DNA of 64,000 nt. Source: an uncultured Fretibacterium sp. GTDB taxonomy: Bacteria > Synergistota > Synergistia > Synergistales > Aminobacteriaceae. The position numbers were made by a program, and so were the translations under genes. The notes below the pieces were generated by a model. The model was given only the letters and a program-made list of their open reading frames with translations, did no database searches and had not been told where the DNA came from. Positions 1 through 11,004 of this stretch are shown one piece after another. The stretch covers positions 11,543 through 75,542 of the forward strand of contig CALBPU010000181.1 of the NCBI GenBank assembly GCA_937899395.1. The letters run 5' to 3'. The first letter of the stretch is position 1. The number at the start of each line of letters is the position of its first letter.

Positions 1-2577
1 AGTGTTCGCATTACATAAAAGAGTTTTTAACTTTGTGTTTTTTGTAACGTTAAGGCTCTTGAGTTTATTGTTATGGCAATCAAGATAAGTGAGCTTTGTA
101 TTTTTCGTAACGTTCAAACTTGAAAGCGAATTATCCGAACATCTAAGCTCTTGAAGCGCCGTATTTTTCGTTAGGTCTAATTTTTTGATACCTGAACTTG
201 AACAATCGAGCTTTTTCAATGATGTCAGATACTCAATGCCCTGAAGATTTTTTGTGTTGACATTAAGTTCTGTTAATCTCGCAATGTCCTTATCGGCTTT
301 ACGGAAAACGAAATTGCTTTTGCTTCCTCCGTAATTTGCATTTATATATCTAAGCTGTGTACGAAATTCATCGTCAGGGAAATGCACGTAGTCAATCGGT
401 ATATCACCTTCAGGACAAATTATTTCCATCACTTTTTCATCACAATTAAGAGTTTTTAATTTCTTGTTCGTGCTTGTATCAAGTTTATCAAGACTGTTTC
501 TGTAACAATAAAGCGTTTTAAGCTCTGTGCAGTTTGTGATGTTTAATTCTTCGAGCTGGTTTCCACTACAATCAAGATATTTCAGCTTCGTATTTTTGCT
601 CAAGTCTAATTTTTTGATCTGATTTTCGTTGCAAGACAAAGATGTCAGTTCCGTGAAATTTTCGATACCTGTAACGTCAGACATATTATAAAAATAGCCG
701 GGAAAATCAAGATTTTTTATCCGCTCAATATCTTTGTCATCTTTACGGAAAACGAAATTGCTGTTGCTTCCACCATTGTAGCTATTAAGGTATGCTAAGT
801 AGGCGCGAAAACCTACATCGGGAAAATGTACAGCATCGATAGGCAAATCACCTTCAGGGCAAATTATTTCCGTTACTTTGTCATCGCAAATAATCCATTG
901 TAAATTCGGGCATGTGCTTGTGTCAAGGCGTGTGATTTCATTTTCAGCGCAGTTAATCTGTGTAAGCTCTGTGCAGTTATCAATGATTAATTCCGTGAGC
1001 TGATTGCCCTCACATTCCAACGTGTATAAGGCCGTGCCGCTGACATTCAGCTTCGTAAGATTATGATTATATAAGTCGCTAATACCTCTAAGAGAAGAAC
1101 AGCCGCGTAAATCTAACTCCGTAACACTCTCAGGGATATATAATTCTTCAAGAGCCGTGCAGTTGTTTACGTACAAAGTTGTAAGAATATTTGAATCACA
1201 TCTGAGAGTTTTAAGTTTTGTAAAATTTCTTACGCTCAAAAAATCAGCGTTGTTATCGGAGCAGTCAAGATATTCAAGGTCAGCACAACCTGACATGTTA
1301 AACCATTCAAATTTGTTGTTGTAGCATGAGACACTTTTAAGAGCAGTACAGCCGCTAATGTTTAGAGAACCTCTGATTATGTTGTCGTAACAATTCAAAG
1401 TTTCAAGCTTTGTACAGCCGTTTACGTAAAGATTTTGAAGTTGATTGTCGGAACATTCAAGCAGAACGAGATTTTTCAATCCCATAACATTAAGCGTATT
1501 GAGATTGTTACTTGAGCAATTCAATTTTTCAAGAGACGTGAAGTAATTTATTCCGACTAAGCTTGAAATTGAATAACCCGATAAATTAAGTTCCTTAACC
1601 GAAGCAATTTGTTCTCTGGTTAAAACATAATTTTCAGTGTCGCCGTCTTTATCTCTGGAATTTCTTTGAAACAAATTAGCAAAAAACGATTTAAGAAGTT
1701 CTCTGAAAGTCATGTCGGGAATTTTCGCCGAATCATTTACATCGAGGCTTCCGTCATCACCTAAAGGATTATCATTTTCGGGTATAACAGGTTGAGCACT
1801 AACGATAATTTTGAAATCAACAGCAGTTCCATAACCTGCTAAATTGCTTCCTTGAACCGTAAAATTAAATTCACCTGTTTGAGTAGGTGTACCTCTTAAA
1901 AAAAGATGTCCGTTTTCTGAAGTCAAGTTTACGTTCGGAGGAATTTTACCTGATGCTGTCCATGTAATCGGAAGAGTTCCTGAAAATTTAACATCAAAAT
2001 CATAATATTCGTTGACATAGGCAAAAGGTATTTCCTGACCTATCAAAATTTGAGGAAGAGCAGCAACCGTACCTGAACCGTTTCCAATTTTGCAGAGGCT
2101 TATATAAGCTCCGCTCTGTTTGATGCAATCCGCAAGACCTGCCCAAGTATGTTTTGTAACGTGAATGCCGCCGTCATTACCGTAATTGCCGTGCAAAAAC
2201 CATACTTGAGCAGCTTCGATTTTTGCAATGATAACGAAATGAGGCGTTAATGTGCCGTTATGCCATGAGTCCCAACTCATTTGACCTATATCACCGATAA
2301 CAGCCCTGCTAAAAACATCACAAATTTTTTGGGCTCTTGTTGTTGCGTCTTCACCGCTGTAAGAATATGAAGCAACAGCAGACCTTTTCGATATGTCTCT
2401 TCCTTCATCACTCAAAACTTTTTGAGCGAACGTAAAGCAATCGTATTTGTATTTGTCATAATTTTTTTTGTAGTAGTCTTCGTCAGTATAATCATGATAA
2501 GTATGACCAACAGCAACAGAAGCGCTCATCGAGAAAACAATCAGAACGAAAATTAAAACTTGCAAAAATTTCTTCAC
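1..2577 (-). CDS. Secreted leucine-rich-repeat protein with NlpC/CHAP-like head (3' end beyond window)
   Basis: The frame is open from a GTG at 2577 to the left edge (859 codons, no stop), so the C-terminus is missing. An AAGGAG site lies 9 nt before the GTG. In order: signal peptide (residues 1 to about 23); a cysteine-peptidase-like domain with Cys47 (YDCFTFAQ), His113 (TPHFVII) and a polar GNYGND loop near 131, the Cys-His-polar order of NlpC/P60 and CHAP folds; a putative-Ig (He_PIG-like) domain at about 175-255; then blocks of 20-22-residue leucine-rich repeats of the CSxNQLxxLxVSxNTxL type. Two junction segments with an HFPDxxFR motif separate the repeat blocks. It follows ligA by 36 nt on the same strand. 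A surface or secreted role is inferred; the peptidase assignment is by motif order only. Confidence 0.75.
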   Translation of the reverse strand, partial: MKKFLQVLIFVLIVFSMSASVAVGHTYHDYTDEDYYKKNYDKYKYDCFTFAQKVLSDEGRDISKRSAVASYSYSGEDATTRAQKICDVFSRAVIGDIGQMSWDSWHNGTLTPHFVIIAKIEAAQVWFLHGNYGNDGGIHVTKHTWAGLADCIKQSGAYISLCKIGNGSGTVAALPQILIGQEIPFAYVNEYYDFDVKFSGTLPITWTASGKIPPNVNLTSENGHLFLRGTPTQTGEFNFTVQGSNLAGYGTAVDFKIIVSAQPVIPENDNPLGDDGSLDVNDSAKIPDMTFRELLKSFFANLFQRNSRDKDGDTENYVLTREQIASVKELNLSGYSISSLVGINYFTSLEKLNCSSNNLNTLNVMGLKNLVLLECSDNQLQNLYVNGCTKLETLNCYDNIIRGSLNISGCTALKSVSCYNNKFEWFNMSGCADLEYLDCSDNNADFLSVRNFTKLKTLRCDSNILTTLYVNNCTALEELYIPESVTELDLRGCSSLRGISDLYNHNLTKLNVSGTALYTLECEGNQLTELIIDNCTELTQINCAENEITRLDTSTCPNLQWIICDDKVTEIICPEGDLPIDAVHFPDVGFRAYLAYLNSYNGGSNSNFVFRKDDKDIERIKNLDFPGYFYNMSDVTGIENFTELTSLSCNENQIKKLDLSKNTKLKYLDCSGNQLEELNITNCTELKTLYCYRNSLDKLDTSTNKKLKTLNCDEKVMEIICPEGDIPIDYVHFPDDEFRTQLRYINANYGGSKSNFVFRKADKDIARLTELNVNTKNLQGIEYLTSLKKLDCSSSGIKKLDLTKNTALQELRCSDNSLSSLNVTKNTKLTYLDCHNNKLKSLNVTKNTKLKTLLCNANT

Positions 2578-2613
2578 GGGCAAAAACTCCTTGCTCAATT
2601 AAATTTTAACGGG

Positions 2614-4614
<2,001 letters not shown>

Positions 4615-6135
4615 TTATGCTTTCGGTTTCATAGTCGGGAAAAGAATTACATCACGGATTGAACGTGCGCCTGTTAAAAACATAACGATTCTGTCCATTC
4701 CGATTCCCATTCCTCCGGTAGGCGGCAAACCTGCTTCGATTGCATTAATGAAATCCTCATCGAAAACATGTGCTTCATCGTCTCCGGCTTCTTTTTTGCG
4801 AGCCTGATCCTCAAATCTTTCACGCTGATCAATAGGGTCATTTAATTCACTGAAGGCATTTGCAACCTCTTTACCGTACATGAAAAGCTCAAATCTGTGA
4901 GTGTAATCAGGATTTTCAGGATCACGTTTTGATAACGGAGAAATTTCGGTCGGGTGTCCTAATAAAAATGTAGGCTCAATTAATTTTTCCTCACCGAACG
5001 CTTCAAACATCAAATTCAAAACTGCGAACTTGCTTTCATGGCCTGTTAATTCAGCTCCGAGACCTTTTGATTTTGCAATTTCTCTTGCTTCTTCGTCGGA
5101 TTTAACTGCGTCAAAATCAACTCCCGCATATTCTTTAACGGCTTCTCTCATTGTAATTCGTTTGAAAGGTTTTGAGAGGTCTAATTTAATTCCGTTCCAT
5201 TCGATTTCAAGAGTTCCGATAGCTTTTGCAGCATTACGGATTAATTCTTCAGCTAAGTTCATCATGTCAACGTAATTACAATAAGGCCAATAAACTTCCA
5301 TCATCGTAAATTCAGGATTGTGCATTGTGTCAATACCTTCGTTACGGAAGTTACGCCCGATTTCATAGACACGCCCCATCATTCCGACGACTAAACGTTT
5401 CAAATAAAGTTCAACGGCTATTCTCATGTACATATCAAGACCGAGAGCATTATGAAAAGTTTTGAAAGGTCTTGCGTTAGCTCCACCTGCCAAAACCGAA
5501 AGTATAGGTGTTTCAACTTCGAGTGTGCCGTGTTTTTCAAGAGTTTCTCTGAAAGATGAAATAATTTTTGAACGTTTACGAAATACATCACGGATTTCAG
5601 GATTAGCGATTAAGTCCATGTAGCGTTTTCTGTAACGAATTTCAGTGTCGGTTAAGCCGTGCCATTTTTCGGGTAAAGGTCTTATAGCTTTGCTTAGGAG
5701 TTTATATTCCTTAACTAAAATCGTAAGCTCACCTCTTCTTGTTCTGCAAGGATAGCCTACAACTCCGATCCAGTCTCCGGTATCAACCCATTTTTTCAAG
5801 AAATCATATTCTTTTTCACCGACAGAATTTAATTGGAAATATAATTGAATTCTAGACGTTTCGTCAGCAAGGTCGGCAAATGTTGCTTTACCTTGTCTTC
5901 TGACTGTCATAACTCGGCCTGCGGTTTTAATTACGCTGTCTTGAGCTTCTTGTTCGGGTTCGAGATATTCAAAATTTTTTCGGATTTCTTCAAGCGTGAT
6001 TTCCCTGTCCCAAGTTTCATTAACATAAGGGTCATAACCTTCTTCGGATTTCAAACGCAATAATTTTTCTTTACGCTGTCTAACAACTTCATTGTCTTCT
6101 GAATTAAAATTTTCCTGTAAAATTTCTTCAGGCAT
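4615..6135 (-). CDS. lysS: Lysyl-tRNA synthetase, class II
   Basis: It charges tRNA-Lys with lysine. An N-terminal OB-fold anticodon-binding domain (about 65-180) precedes a class II core with motif 2 (FRNEGIDTMHNPEFT) and motif 3 (GGMGIGMDRIVMFL near the C-terminus). The length of 506 residues is normal. The first ~20 residues are acidic and poorly conserved. The ATG at 6135 diverges from radA across a 73-nt gap that must hold promoters for both directions. ligA follows at once. Confidence 0.97.
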   Translation of the reverse strand: MPEEILQENFNSEDNEVVRQRKEKLLRLKSEEGYDPYVNETWDREITLEEIRKNFEYLEPEQEAQDSVIKTAGRVMTVRRQGKATFADLADETSRIQLYFQLNSVGEKEYDFLKKWVDTGDWIGVVGYPCRTRRGELTILVKEYKLLSKAIRPLPEKWHGLTDTEIRYRKRYMDLIANPEIRDVFRKRSKIISSFRETLEKHGTLEVETPILSVLAGGANARPFKTFHNALGLDMYMRIAVELYLKRLVVGMMGRVYEIGRNFRNEGIDTMHNPEFTMMEVYWPYCNYVDMMNLAEELIRNAAKAIGTLEIEWNGIKLDLSKPFKRITMREAVKEYAGVDFDAVKSDEEAREIAKSKGLGAELTGHESKFAVLNLMFEAFGEEKLIEPTFLLGHPTEISPLSKRDPENPDYTHRFELFMYGKEVANAFSELNDPIDQRERFEDQARKKEAGDDEAHVFDEDFINAIEAGLPPTGGMGIGMDRIVMFLTGARSIRDVILFPTMKPKA

Positions 6136-6208
6136 TAAAAATTTTCTCCTTTATAATAATCTTTAGATATATTTTATTACACGTGAAAAATTTTCAAGAG
6201 GTGAAATA

Positions 6209-7585
6209 ATGGCTCAACAAATTACGAAATATATTTGCTCCGAATGCGGCCATGTTACGACAACTAAGACGGGGAAATGTCCTTCATGTAATTCATGGGG
6301 AACGTTTGAGATTTTGCCCGAAGTTTCATCATCTAATAAAAATTCATCAGCGAAAAAAAATTTACCCAACATAAAAATCATTAATGCCCTCGAAGTTAAA
6401 ACACCTCGAAGAATTTCAACAGGCATTGAAGAATTTGACAGGGTTTTAGGAGGAGGATTAGTTCCCGGAAGCGTGATATTAATCGGAGGTCAGCCCGGTA
6501 TAGGTAAATCGACATTATTGTTGCAGGCCGCCGGAAGTGTAGCGAAAAATTATAACGTACCTGTTTTATATATATCAGGTGAAGAATCCGACGCTCAAGT
6601 TGCTTTAAGGGCTTCGAGAATTAATACTGCTTCGGAAAATTTATTTTTGTATTCAGGCTCTGAACTTGAAGACGCATTAATCAATCTTGAAAATAATAAT
6701 TTCGCATTTTTCGTTTTGGATAGTGTGCAAGCAATGTCAGCGGATAATAATTCGGGTTGGGTTGGAACAGTAACACAGGTTAGAGCGGTTGCTCAGAGAG
6801 TAATAGATACTGCACGTGAGAAAAAAATTCCTGCTGTAATGATTGGACACATAACTAAAGACGGAAAAATTGCAGGGCCAATGATGTTGGAACACATGGT
6901 TGACACTGTATTAAATTTTTCGGGAGAAGGTTATTCGGCGTATAGAATGTTAAGAGCCGTTAAAAATCGTTACGGAAGCACGGACGAGTTAGGAATATTT
7001 GAGATGCTTGAGGACGGATTGAAACCTGTAACGGATAAGAGCGGATTATATTGGAACAGGGAAGATTCGGCAGTACCAGGAGTAGCGATGACGATAGCTC
7101 TTGAGGGCAACACACCTTTAGCCGCAGAAATTCAAACTCTTGCAGCAAAAACAATTTTCCCGTATCCGAGAAGGACATCAAGGGGAATTGAATTAAATCG
7201 TTTTCAATTATTAACGGCTGTAATAGACAGACGGTGCAGAATTTCGACATTAAGTCATGATTTATATATAAATGTTGCGGGCGGATTAACTTTGCAAGAC
7301 CCTTCAGCGGATTTACCGGCATGTGCAGCGATTGCGAGTGCATTGAAAAATGTTTCGCTTCAATCAGGGACATGTTGGTTAGGTGAGGTTGGATTAGCAG
7401 GAGAGGTTCGACCTGTAACGAGGATTGATTTAAGGTTAAAGGAGGCTGCGCGATTAGGATTTCACACGGCAGTAGTAAGTTCGAGGGAGCAAATAAAATT
7501 TTCGGGAATAAAAATAATTCGAGTATCGCATATTGATGAAGCACTCGCAGGATTAATAGTTGCTAATTCCACACAAAGCCGTTAG
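6209..7585 (+). CDS. radA: DNA repair protein RadA
   Basis: RadA is a RecA-like ATPase that promotes branch migration during recombination repair. Visible features are an N-terminal zinc ribbon (Cys10, Cys13, Cys24, Cys27), Walker A (GGQPGIGKST, 93-102), the RadA-specific KNRYGSTDELG motif, and a C-terminal Lon-protease-like domain. Its 458 residues are typical. The ATG has an AGAGGTGA ribosome-binding site. The 3' end overlaps the converging prepilin-like gene by 23 bp, leaving no room for a terminator between them. Confidence 0.96.
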   Translation: MAQQITKYICSECGHVTTTKTGKCPSCNSWGTFEILPEVSSSNKNSSAKKNLPNIKIINALEVKTPRRISTGIEEFDRVLGGGLVPGSVILIGGQPGIGKSTLLLQAAGSVAKNYNVPVLYISGEESDAQVALRASRINTASENLFLYSGSELEDALINLENNNFAFFVLDSVQAMSADNNSGWVGTVTQVRAVAQRVIDTAREKKIPAVMIGHITKDGKIAGPMMLEHMVDTVLNFSGEGYSAYRMLRAVKNRYGSTDELGIFEMLEDGLKPVTDKSGLYWNREDSAVPGVAMTIALEGNTPLAAEIQTLAAKTIFPYPRRTSRGIELNRFQLLTAVIDRRCRISTLSHDLYINVAGGLTLQDPSADLPACAAIASALKNVSLQSGTCWLGEVGLAGEVRPVTRIDLRLKEAARLGFHTAVVSSREQIKFSGIKIIRVSHIDEALAGLIVANSTQSR

Positions 7586-8678
7586 GAATATTATTAAGTT
7601 TCCATGAAGCCTTTGAGATATAAATTACGTGATATTTATACTCATTATTGTTCCATCGTGCTTTCTCCGGCCATCTAGAATAAGGCGGTCGTTCATGAAT
7701 TCTTCCGTCTTTACCTCCGCTTGCTAAAACCCAAAGAGTTAAAATATTTGTTTCTGTATCAAGTTCCATGTAAATTTCTAAAATGTTTCTTTCGTGAGGT
7801 CGACGTTCGCTCCAATCCGCGTAATCGTATTTGTTTGTTGTTAGTTTTTGAAATCTAAAATTTTTTTCAGTATCTTCATCATCTAACTTCCCTGCAAATA
7901 ATCTTTCGCATTTAAGATAGAGTAATTCATCACCACTAATGATTATCGGATTAGCAGATGTTGGAGTGATAGTGTCAAGAAATTTTAGCTCTATTTTTTT
8001 ATTAGTCTTAGTTGGTACATTCTCTATAAATAGCGGCTCTCCTGCTCCAACCATAACAGCATAGCTATTAATCTCTTGTTTTCGTTTGTTTACTTTATCT
8101 TCTTTAGAAAATTGTGAACCGTCATCCTTATATTCATCAGGACTTATCAATTCATATTTAGGTTTGTAAGGATCAGTTTCAGTTTCAATTACAGATTTAT
8201 TTACAATCATAAAATTTCGATCAAGGTCTCTTTGAGCATAAAGCAGAGTCAAAATATTTCCATATTGAATTGTATGTTTGTCCGAGTTTTCATATGTTTC
8301 ATCAGGGCTTGCTACTTTTAAATCACTGTCTGTGAGGACATCTTTATATTGATAGGTAATTGCTACAGGAAGCCTTAACTGTTCAGTGCCCTTGATTTTT
8401 AGTGGTTTATATCCAGCCTCGTTAATGAATAAATCAAAGACATCGCGATATTGCTTTGAGCTTGTTAATCTCCACATCCCCAACCCTGCATTCTTTATCC
8501 TGCTGTCAACATACGAAATAACTCTTTGCCCTCTTTCACGTGCCGTTAAAATCTGCTGCGTTCCGCTCCCAAATGATACCAATAAATAAAATGTCCCGCA
8601 CAAAACTAATATAAATCCTGCCTGCAATAACATTACCGTTAAAATTTCCGCCAATATAAATCCCTTTGAACGTCTCAT
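7563..8678 (-). CDS. PilW-like prepilin-type protein
   Basis: The N-terminus MRRSKGFILAEILTVMLLQ carries a type IV prepilin signature: a short basic leader, Gly, then Phe at +1 and Glu at +5 of a hydrophobic helix (about residues 7-30). After the helix is a ~340-residue soluble region with no family I recognise (rich in Lys, Glu and Asp). Size and a possible ERGQRVISYVDSRIKNAG segment after the helix resemble PilW/minor-pilin proteins. No other pilus or type II secretion gene is in the window, so it is isolated here. Prepilin peptidase would be expected to cleave after Gly6. The 3' end overlaps radA by 23 bp. Confidence 0.7.
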   Translation of the reverse strand: MRRSKGFILAEILTVMLLQAGFILVLCGTFYLLVSFGSGTQQILTARERGQRVISYVDSRIKNAGLGMWRLTSSKQYRDVFDLFINEAGYKPLKIKGTEQLRLPVAITYQYKDVLTDSDLKVASPDETYENSDKHTIQYGNILTLLYAQRDLDRNFMIVNKSVIETETDPYKPKYELISPDEYKDDGSQFSKEDKVNKRKQEINSYAVMVGAGEPLFIENVPTKTNKKIELKFLDTITPTSANPIIISGDELLYLKCERLFAGKLDDEDTEKNFRFQKLTTNKYDYADWSERRPHERNILEIYMELDTETNILTLWVLASGGKDGRIHERPPYSRWPEKARWNNNEYKYHVIYISKASWKLNNIPNGFVWN

Positions 8679-8708
8679 AAATTTTTTCTCCTTTTGCGTA
8701 ATTTATTC

Positions 8709-8741
8709 TTGTAAAAATTTTACTTTTAGGGTTATTATACT
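8709..8741 (+). promoter_or_regulatory. Candidate promoter for dfx-ferritin
   Basis: TTGTAA (8709-8714) is followed after 18 nt by TATTAT (8733-8738); an overlapping TATACT (8736-8741) is an even better -10 but has a poor -35 partner. A GGGGGT ribosome-binding site at 8759-8764 lies 8 nt before the dfx ATG. This is inference from hexamers only. Confidence 0.4.
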
Positions 8742-8772
8742 CATTAATAAAATTTATTGGGGGTAAATCAAA

Positions 8773-9141
8773 ATGGAAAAATTAAGCGTATTCAAATGTG
8801 CTAAGTGCGGCAATATCGTTGAAGTTATGCACGCCGGTAAAGGAACTCTTTCATGCTGCGGTGAACCTATGAAACAGCTTGTCGAAAATACAACCGATGC
8901 TGCTCAGGAAAAACATGTTCCTGTTCTCGAAGGTACTGAAGTTAAAGTCGGAAGCGTCGCTCACCCTATGCAGGACGCTCATTATATCGAATGGATTGAA
9001 GTTATTAACGGTAACAGGATTTGCAGGCAGTTCCTTAATCCCGGCGAAGCTCCTGAAGCTGAATTTCATTGCGCTAAATCAGGTTCAGTATTGCGTGAAT
9101 TCTGCAACCTTCACGGACTTTGGAAAGCTGAAGTGAAATAA
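8773..9141 (+). CDS. dfx: Desulfoferrodoxin (superoxide reductase)
   Basis: This two-iron protein reduces superoxide to peroxide without making oxygen, a typical anaerobe defence. The N-terminal desulforedoxin domain has the four Cys iron ligands Cys9, Cys12, Cys28 and Cys29. The catalytic neelaredoxin domain has His48, His64, His70, Cys111 and His114, the expected His4-Cys site. The 122-residue length is normal. Ferritin begins 2 nt after the stop, so the two are one transcript. Confidence 0.96.
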   Translation: MEKLSVFKCAKCGNIVEVMHAGKGTLSCCGEPMKQLVENTTDAAQEKHVPVLEGTEVKVGSVAHPMQDAHYIEWIEVINGNRICRQFLNPGEAPEAEFHCAKSGSVLREFCNLHGLWKAEVK

Positions 9142-9143
9142 TC

Positions 9144-9632
9144 ATGAAACTTTCTGACGCAATGATTGTTGCGATTAACGATCAGATTAAAGCTGAATTT
9201 GATTCCGCTTATATCTATCTCGCAATGTCATCATATTTTGAAAGCGAAGGATTTTCCGGCATGGCTCACTGGATGAAAAAACAATACAGTGAAGAAGTCG
9301 AACATGCTGAAAAATTTATTGCTTATCTTTATCAAAGGGGCGCACGTTTCATAGTTCCTGAAATCGCTAAACCTAAAGAAACTTACGAAAACGCTCTCGA
9401 TGTTTTCAAAACTGCTTATGCTCATGAACAATATGTAACCTCTCGAATTTATAAGCTCGTTGATCTTGCCGTTGAGGAAAAAGATTATGCAACTCAATCA
9501 ATGTTAAAGTGGTTCGTCGATGAGCAAATGGAAGAAGAGGACAACACATGCAGCATAGTCAGCAAACTTGAAATGCTCGGAAGCGATAAACATCATGTCT
9601 ATATTGTCGACCGAGAACTTCTTTCTCGTTAA
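9144..9632 (+). CDS. ftn: Ferritin (non-heme, bacterial FtnA type)
   Basis: Ferritin stores iron by oxidising Fe(II) at a di-iron ferroxidase centre in each four-helix subunit. The 162 residues show the expected Glu/His pattern (IKAEFDSAYIYLAMS near 15-29, YSEEVEHAEKF near 49-59, FVDEQMEEED near 125-134). Coupling to superoxide reductase suggests joint control of iron and reactive oxygen. A terminator follows at 9658-9699. Confidence 0.94.
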   Translation: MKLSDAMIVAINDQIKAEFDSAYIYLAMSSYFESEGFSGMAHWMKKQYSEEVEHAEKFIAYLYQRGARFIVPEIAKPKETYENALDVFKTAYAHEQYVTSRIYKLVDLAVEEKDYATQSMLKWFVDEQMEEEDNTCSIVSKLEMLGSDKHHVYIVDRELLSR

Positions 9633-9657
9633 AACCTTCTAATTTTTTAATTTAGTT

Positions 9658-9699
9658 GGAAGCTCTGTTTTGAGGAAATTTTCAGGGCTTCCTTCTTTT
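9658..9699 (+). terminator. Intrinsic terminator after ferritin
   Basis: GGAAGCTCTG (9658-9667) pairs with CAGGGCTTCC (9683-9692), ten pairs with one G-U, around a 15-nt loop; TTCTTTTC follows. The loop contains a TTG at 9670 that opens the frame of the next gene, which argues against translation starting there. Confidence 0.7.
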
Positions 9700-9705
9700 C
9701 AAACA

Positions 9706-10503
9706 ATGAATAACGAAAAATTAAAATCATTTCTCGACGGTCTTTATTACATTTATCAGCGAAGAGAATTAATTAATCCTGATCCTTTGTTTTTCCTTTA
9801 TGATTATAAAAATGTCAGAGACTTGGAAATTGTTGGGCTTGTAGCATCGTCGTTAGCTTACGGAAGAGTTGCCCAGATTATGAAGAGCGTTAAAACTGTT
9901 TTGTCATGTCTGAACGATGAACCTTATAAATTTTTAACGTCAAATAAAAATTTCAATATCGTTCCTGAAAATTTCAAACACAGATTTACAACAGCTCAAG
10001 ACATGAATAACTTGCTCGCAAATATTTCAGACATCATAAAAAATTACGGAAGCCTTGAAAATTTTTTAGGCGATTGCATGAAAACTTCTTTCCATAATAT
10101 TTTTTTAGCTCTCAATAAATTTTCAGAAGGATTATCACGCAACAAAATTGACGGTTCCTTTTCACTTGTTACGGCTCCTAAAGACGGAAGTGCTTGCAAA
10201 AGATTATTTTTATATTTGAAATGGTTAGTGAGACATGACGAAGTTGATCCGGGAGGCTGGAAAGTTTTGAAGCCCGAAAATTTAATTGTCCCTACCGATA
10301 CACACATGCACAATATAGCGATGAAGTTAGCTTTTACGAAGCGAAAACAAGCAGACTTGAAAACAGCTATCGAAATTACGGAAGGCTTCAAAAAAATTTG
10401 TCCCGAAGATCCTGCGAAATATGATTTTGTTTTAACACGTTTCGGAATTAGGGCAGGTCTTAATGTCGATGAGCTTTCAGAACTTTTTAAGGAAGGAGAT
10501 TAA
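9706..10503 (+). CDS. TIGR02757 family protein (function unknown)
   Basis: The sequence matches the widespread TIGR02757 family, whose role I do not know; conserved segments are FLYDYKNVRDLEIVGLVASS, LAYGRVAQI and PGGWKVLKPENLIVPTDTH. I chose ATG 9706 (265 residues) because family members start just before this point and because the alternative in-frame TTG at 9670 lies in the loop of the ferritin terminator. No clear ribosome-binding site precedes 9706, so expression may depend on read-through from dfx-ferritin. Identity is confident; the start is less so. Confidence 0.8.
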   Translation: MNNEKLKSFLDGLYYIYQRRELINPDPLFFLYDYKNVRDLEIVGLVASSLAYGRVAQIMKSVKTVLSCLNDEPYKFLTSNKNFNIVPENFKHRFTTAQDMNNLLANISDIIKNYGSLENFLGDCMKTSFHNIFLALNKFSEGLSRNKIDGSFSLVTAPKDGSACKRLFLYLKWLVRHDEVDPGGWKVLKPENLIVPTDTHMHNIAMKLAFTKRKQADLKTAIEITEGFKKICPEDPAKYDFVLTRFGIRAGLNVDELSELFKEGD

Positions 10504-10508
10504 TAATA

Positions 10509-10562
10509 ATGGCAATATTAGAAATTTTGAGAGAAGCACTCTCAACTCTTAACGTACAATGA
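10509..10562 (+). CDS. 17-codon micro-ORF, possible leader or gene remnant
   Basis: An ATG at 10509 has an AAGGAG site 10 nt upstream and encodes 17 residues (MAILEILREALSTLNVQ) ending in a TGA that overlaps the next ATG (ATGA, 10559-10562). The strong ribosome-binding site and stop-start overlap suggest it is translated and couples to the next gene. It could equally be the truncated start of a lost gene. I know of no matching peptide family. Confidence 0.35.
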   Translation: MAILEILREALSTLNVQ

Positions 10563-11002
10563 AAAAATATAATTTTTACGGCTTTGAAGATTCGTTCAAC
10601 GTTCATTCAATCGATAACAAATACAAAAACATTAACACACCTTCAGATTTATACGAGGCATTGTTAAAAATCTGGTGCGAATATTCATGTGCTCCTCGAA
10701 TGCGCTTAAATTGGAGCTACGAAAATATTACTCTCGGTCAATGTTCAATAACGGCGTTCTTAGCTCAGGATATTTTCGGCGGAAAAGTTTTCGGCATTCC
10801 GAGAGATGAGGGAAATGTTCATTGCTACAATGTGGTTGACGGCCATGTCTTTGATTTAACGAGCGAACAATTTCAAGGCGAAATTTTGGATTACAGCAAC
10901 AACCCCGAACAATTCCGTGAAAAACATTTTGCAAAGGAAGAAAAACGACAACGTTATGAATATTTGAAAACTGAACTCAAAAAATTGAAAGGAGCTTTTT
11001 AA
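10559..11002 (+). CDS. YunG-like protein
   Basis: The 147-residue protein carries the pattern of the YunG family: a Gly-Gln-Cys-Ser-x-Thr-Ala segment (TLGQCSITAFLAQD), GGKVFGI, a conserved His before an Asn (VHCYNVVDGHVFDL) and LTSEQF. The Cys and His positions would suit a cysteine-peptidase-like site, but no function is established that I know of. It is translationally coupled to the preceding 17-codon frame and lies 2 nt before the next gene. Confidence 0.6.
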   Translation: MKKYNFYGFEDSFNVHSIDNKYKNINTPSDLYEALLKIWCEYSCAPRMRLNWSYENITLGQCSITAFLAQDIFGGKVFGIPRDEGNVHCYNVVDGHVFDLTSEQFQGEILDYSNNPEQFREKHFAKEEKRQRYEYLKTELKKLKGAF

Positions 11003-11004
11003 TC

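Noticed and set aside
6960..7544. 194-codon antisense frame in radA
   Set aside because: It lies wholly within radA on the other strand, has no ribosome-binding site, and its translation looks like a mirror of codon bias, rich in Leu and Pro.
9670..9705. TTG start for the TIGR02757 gene
   Set aside because: It lies in the loop of the ferritin terminator, and family members begin near ATG 9706.
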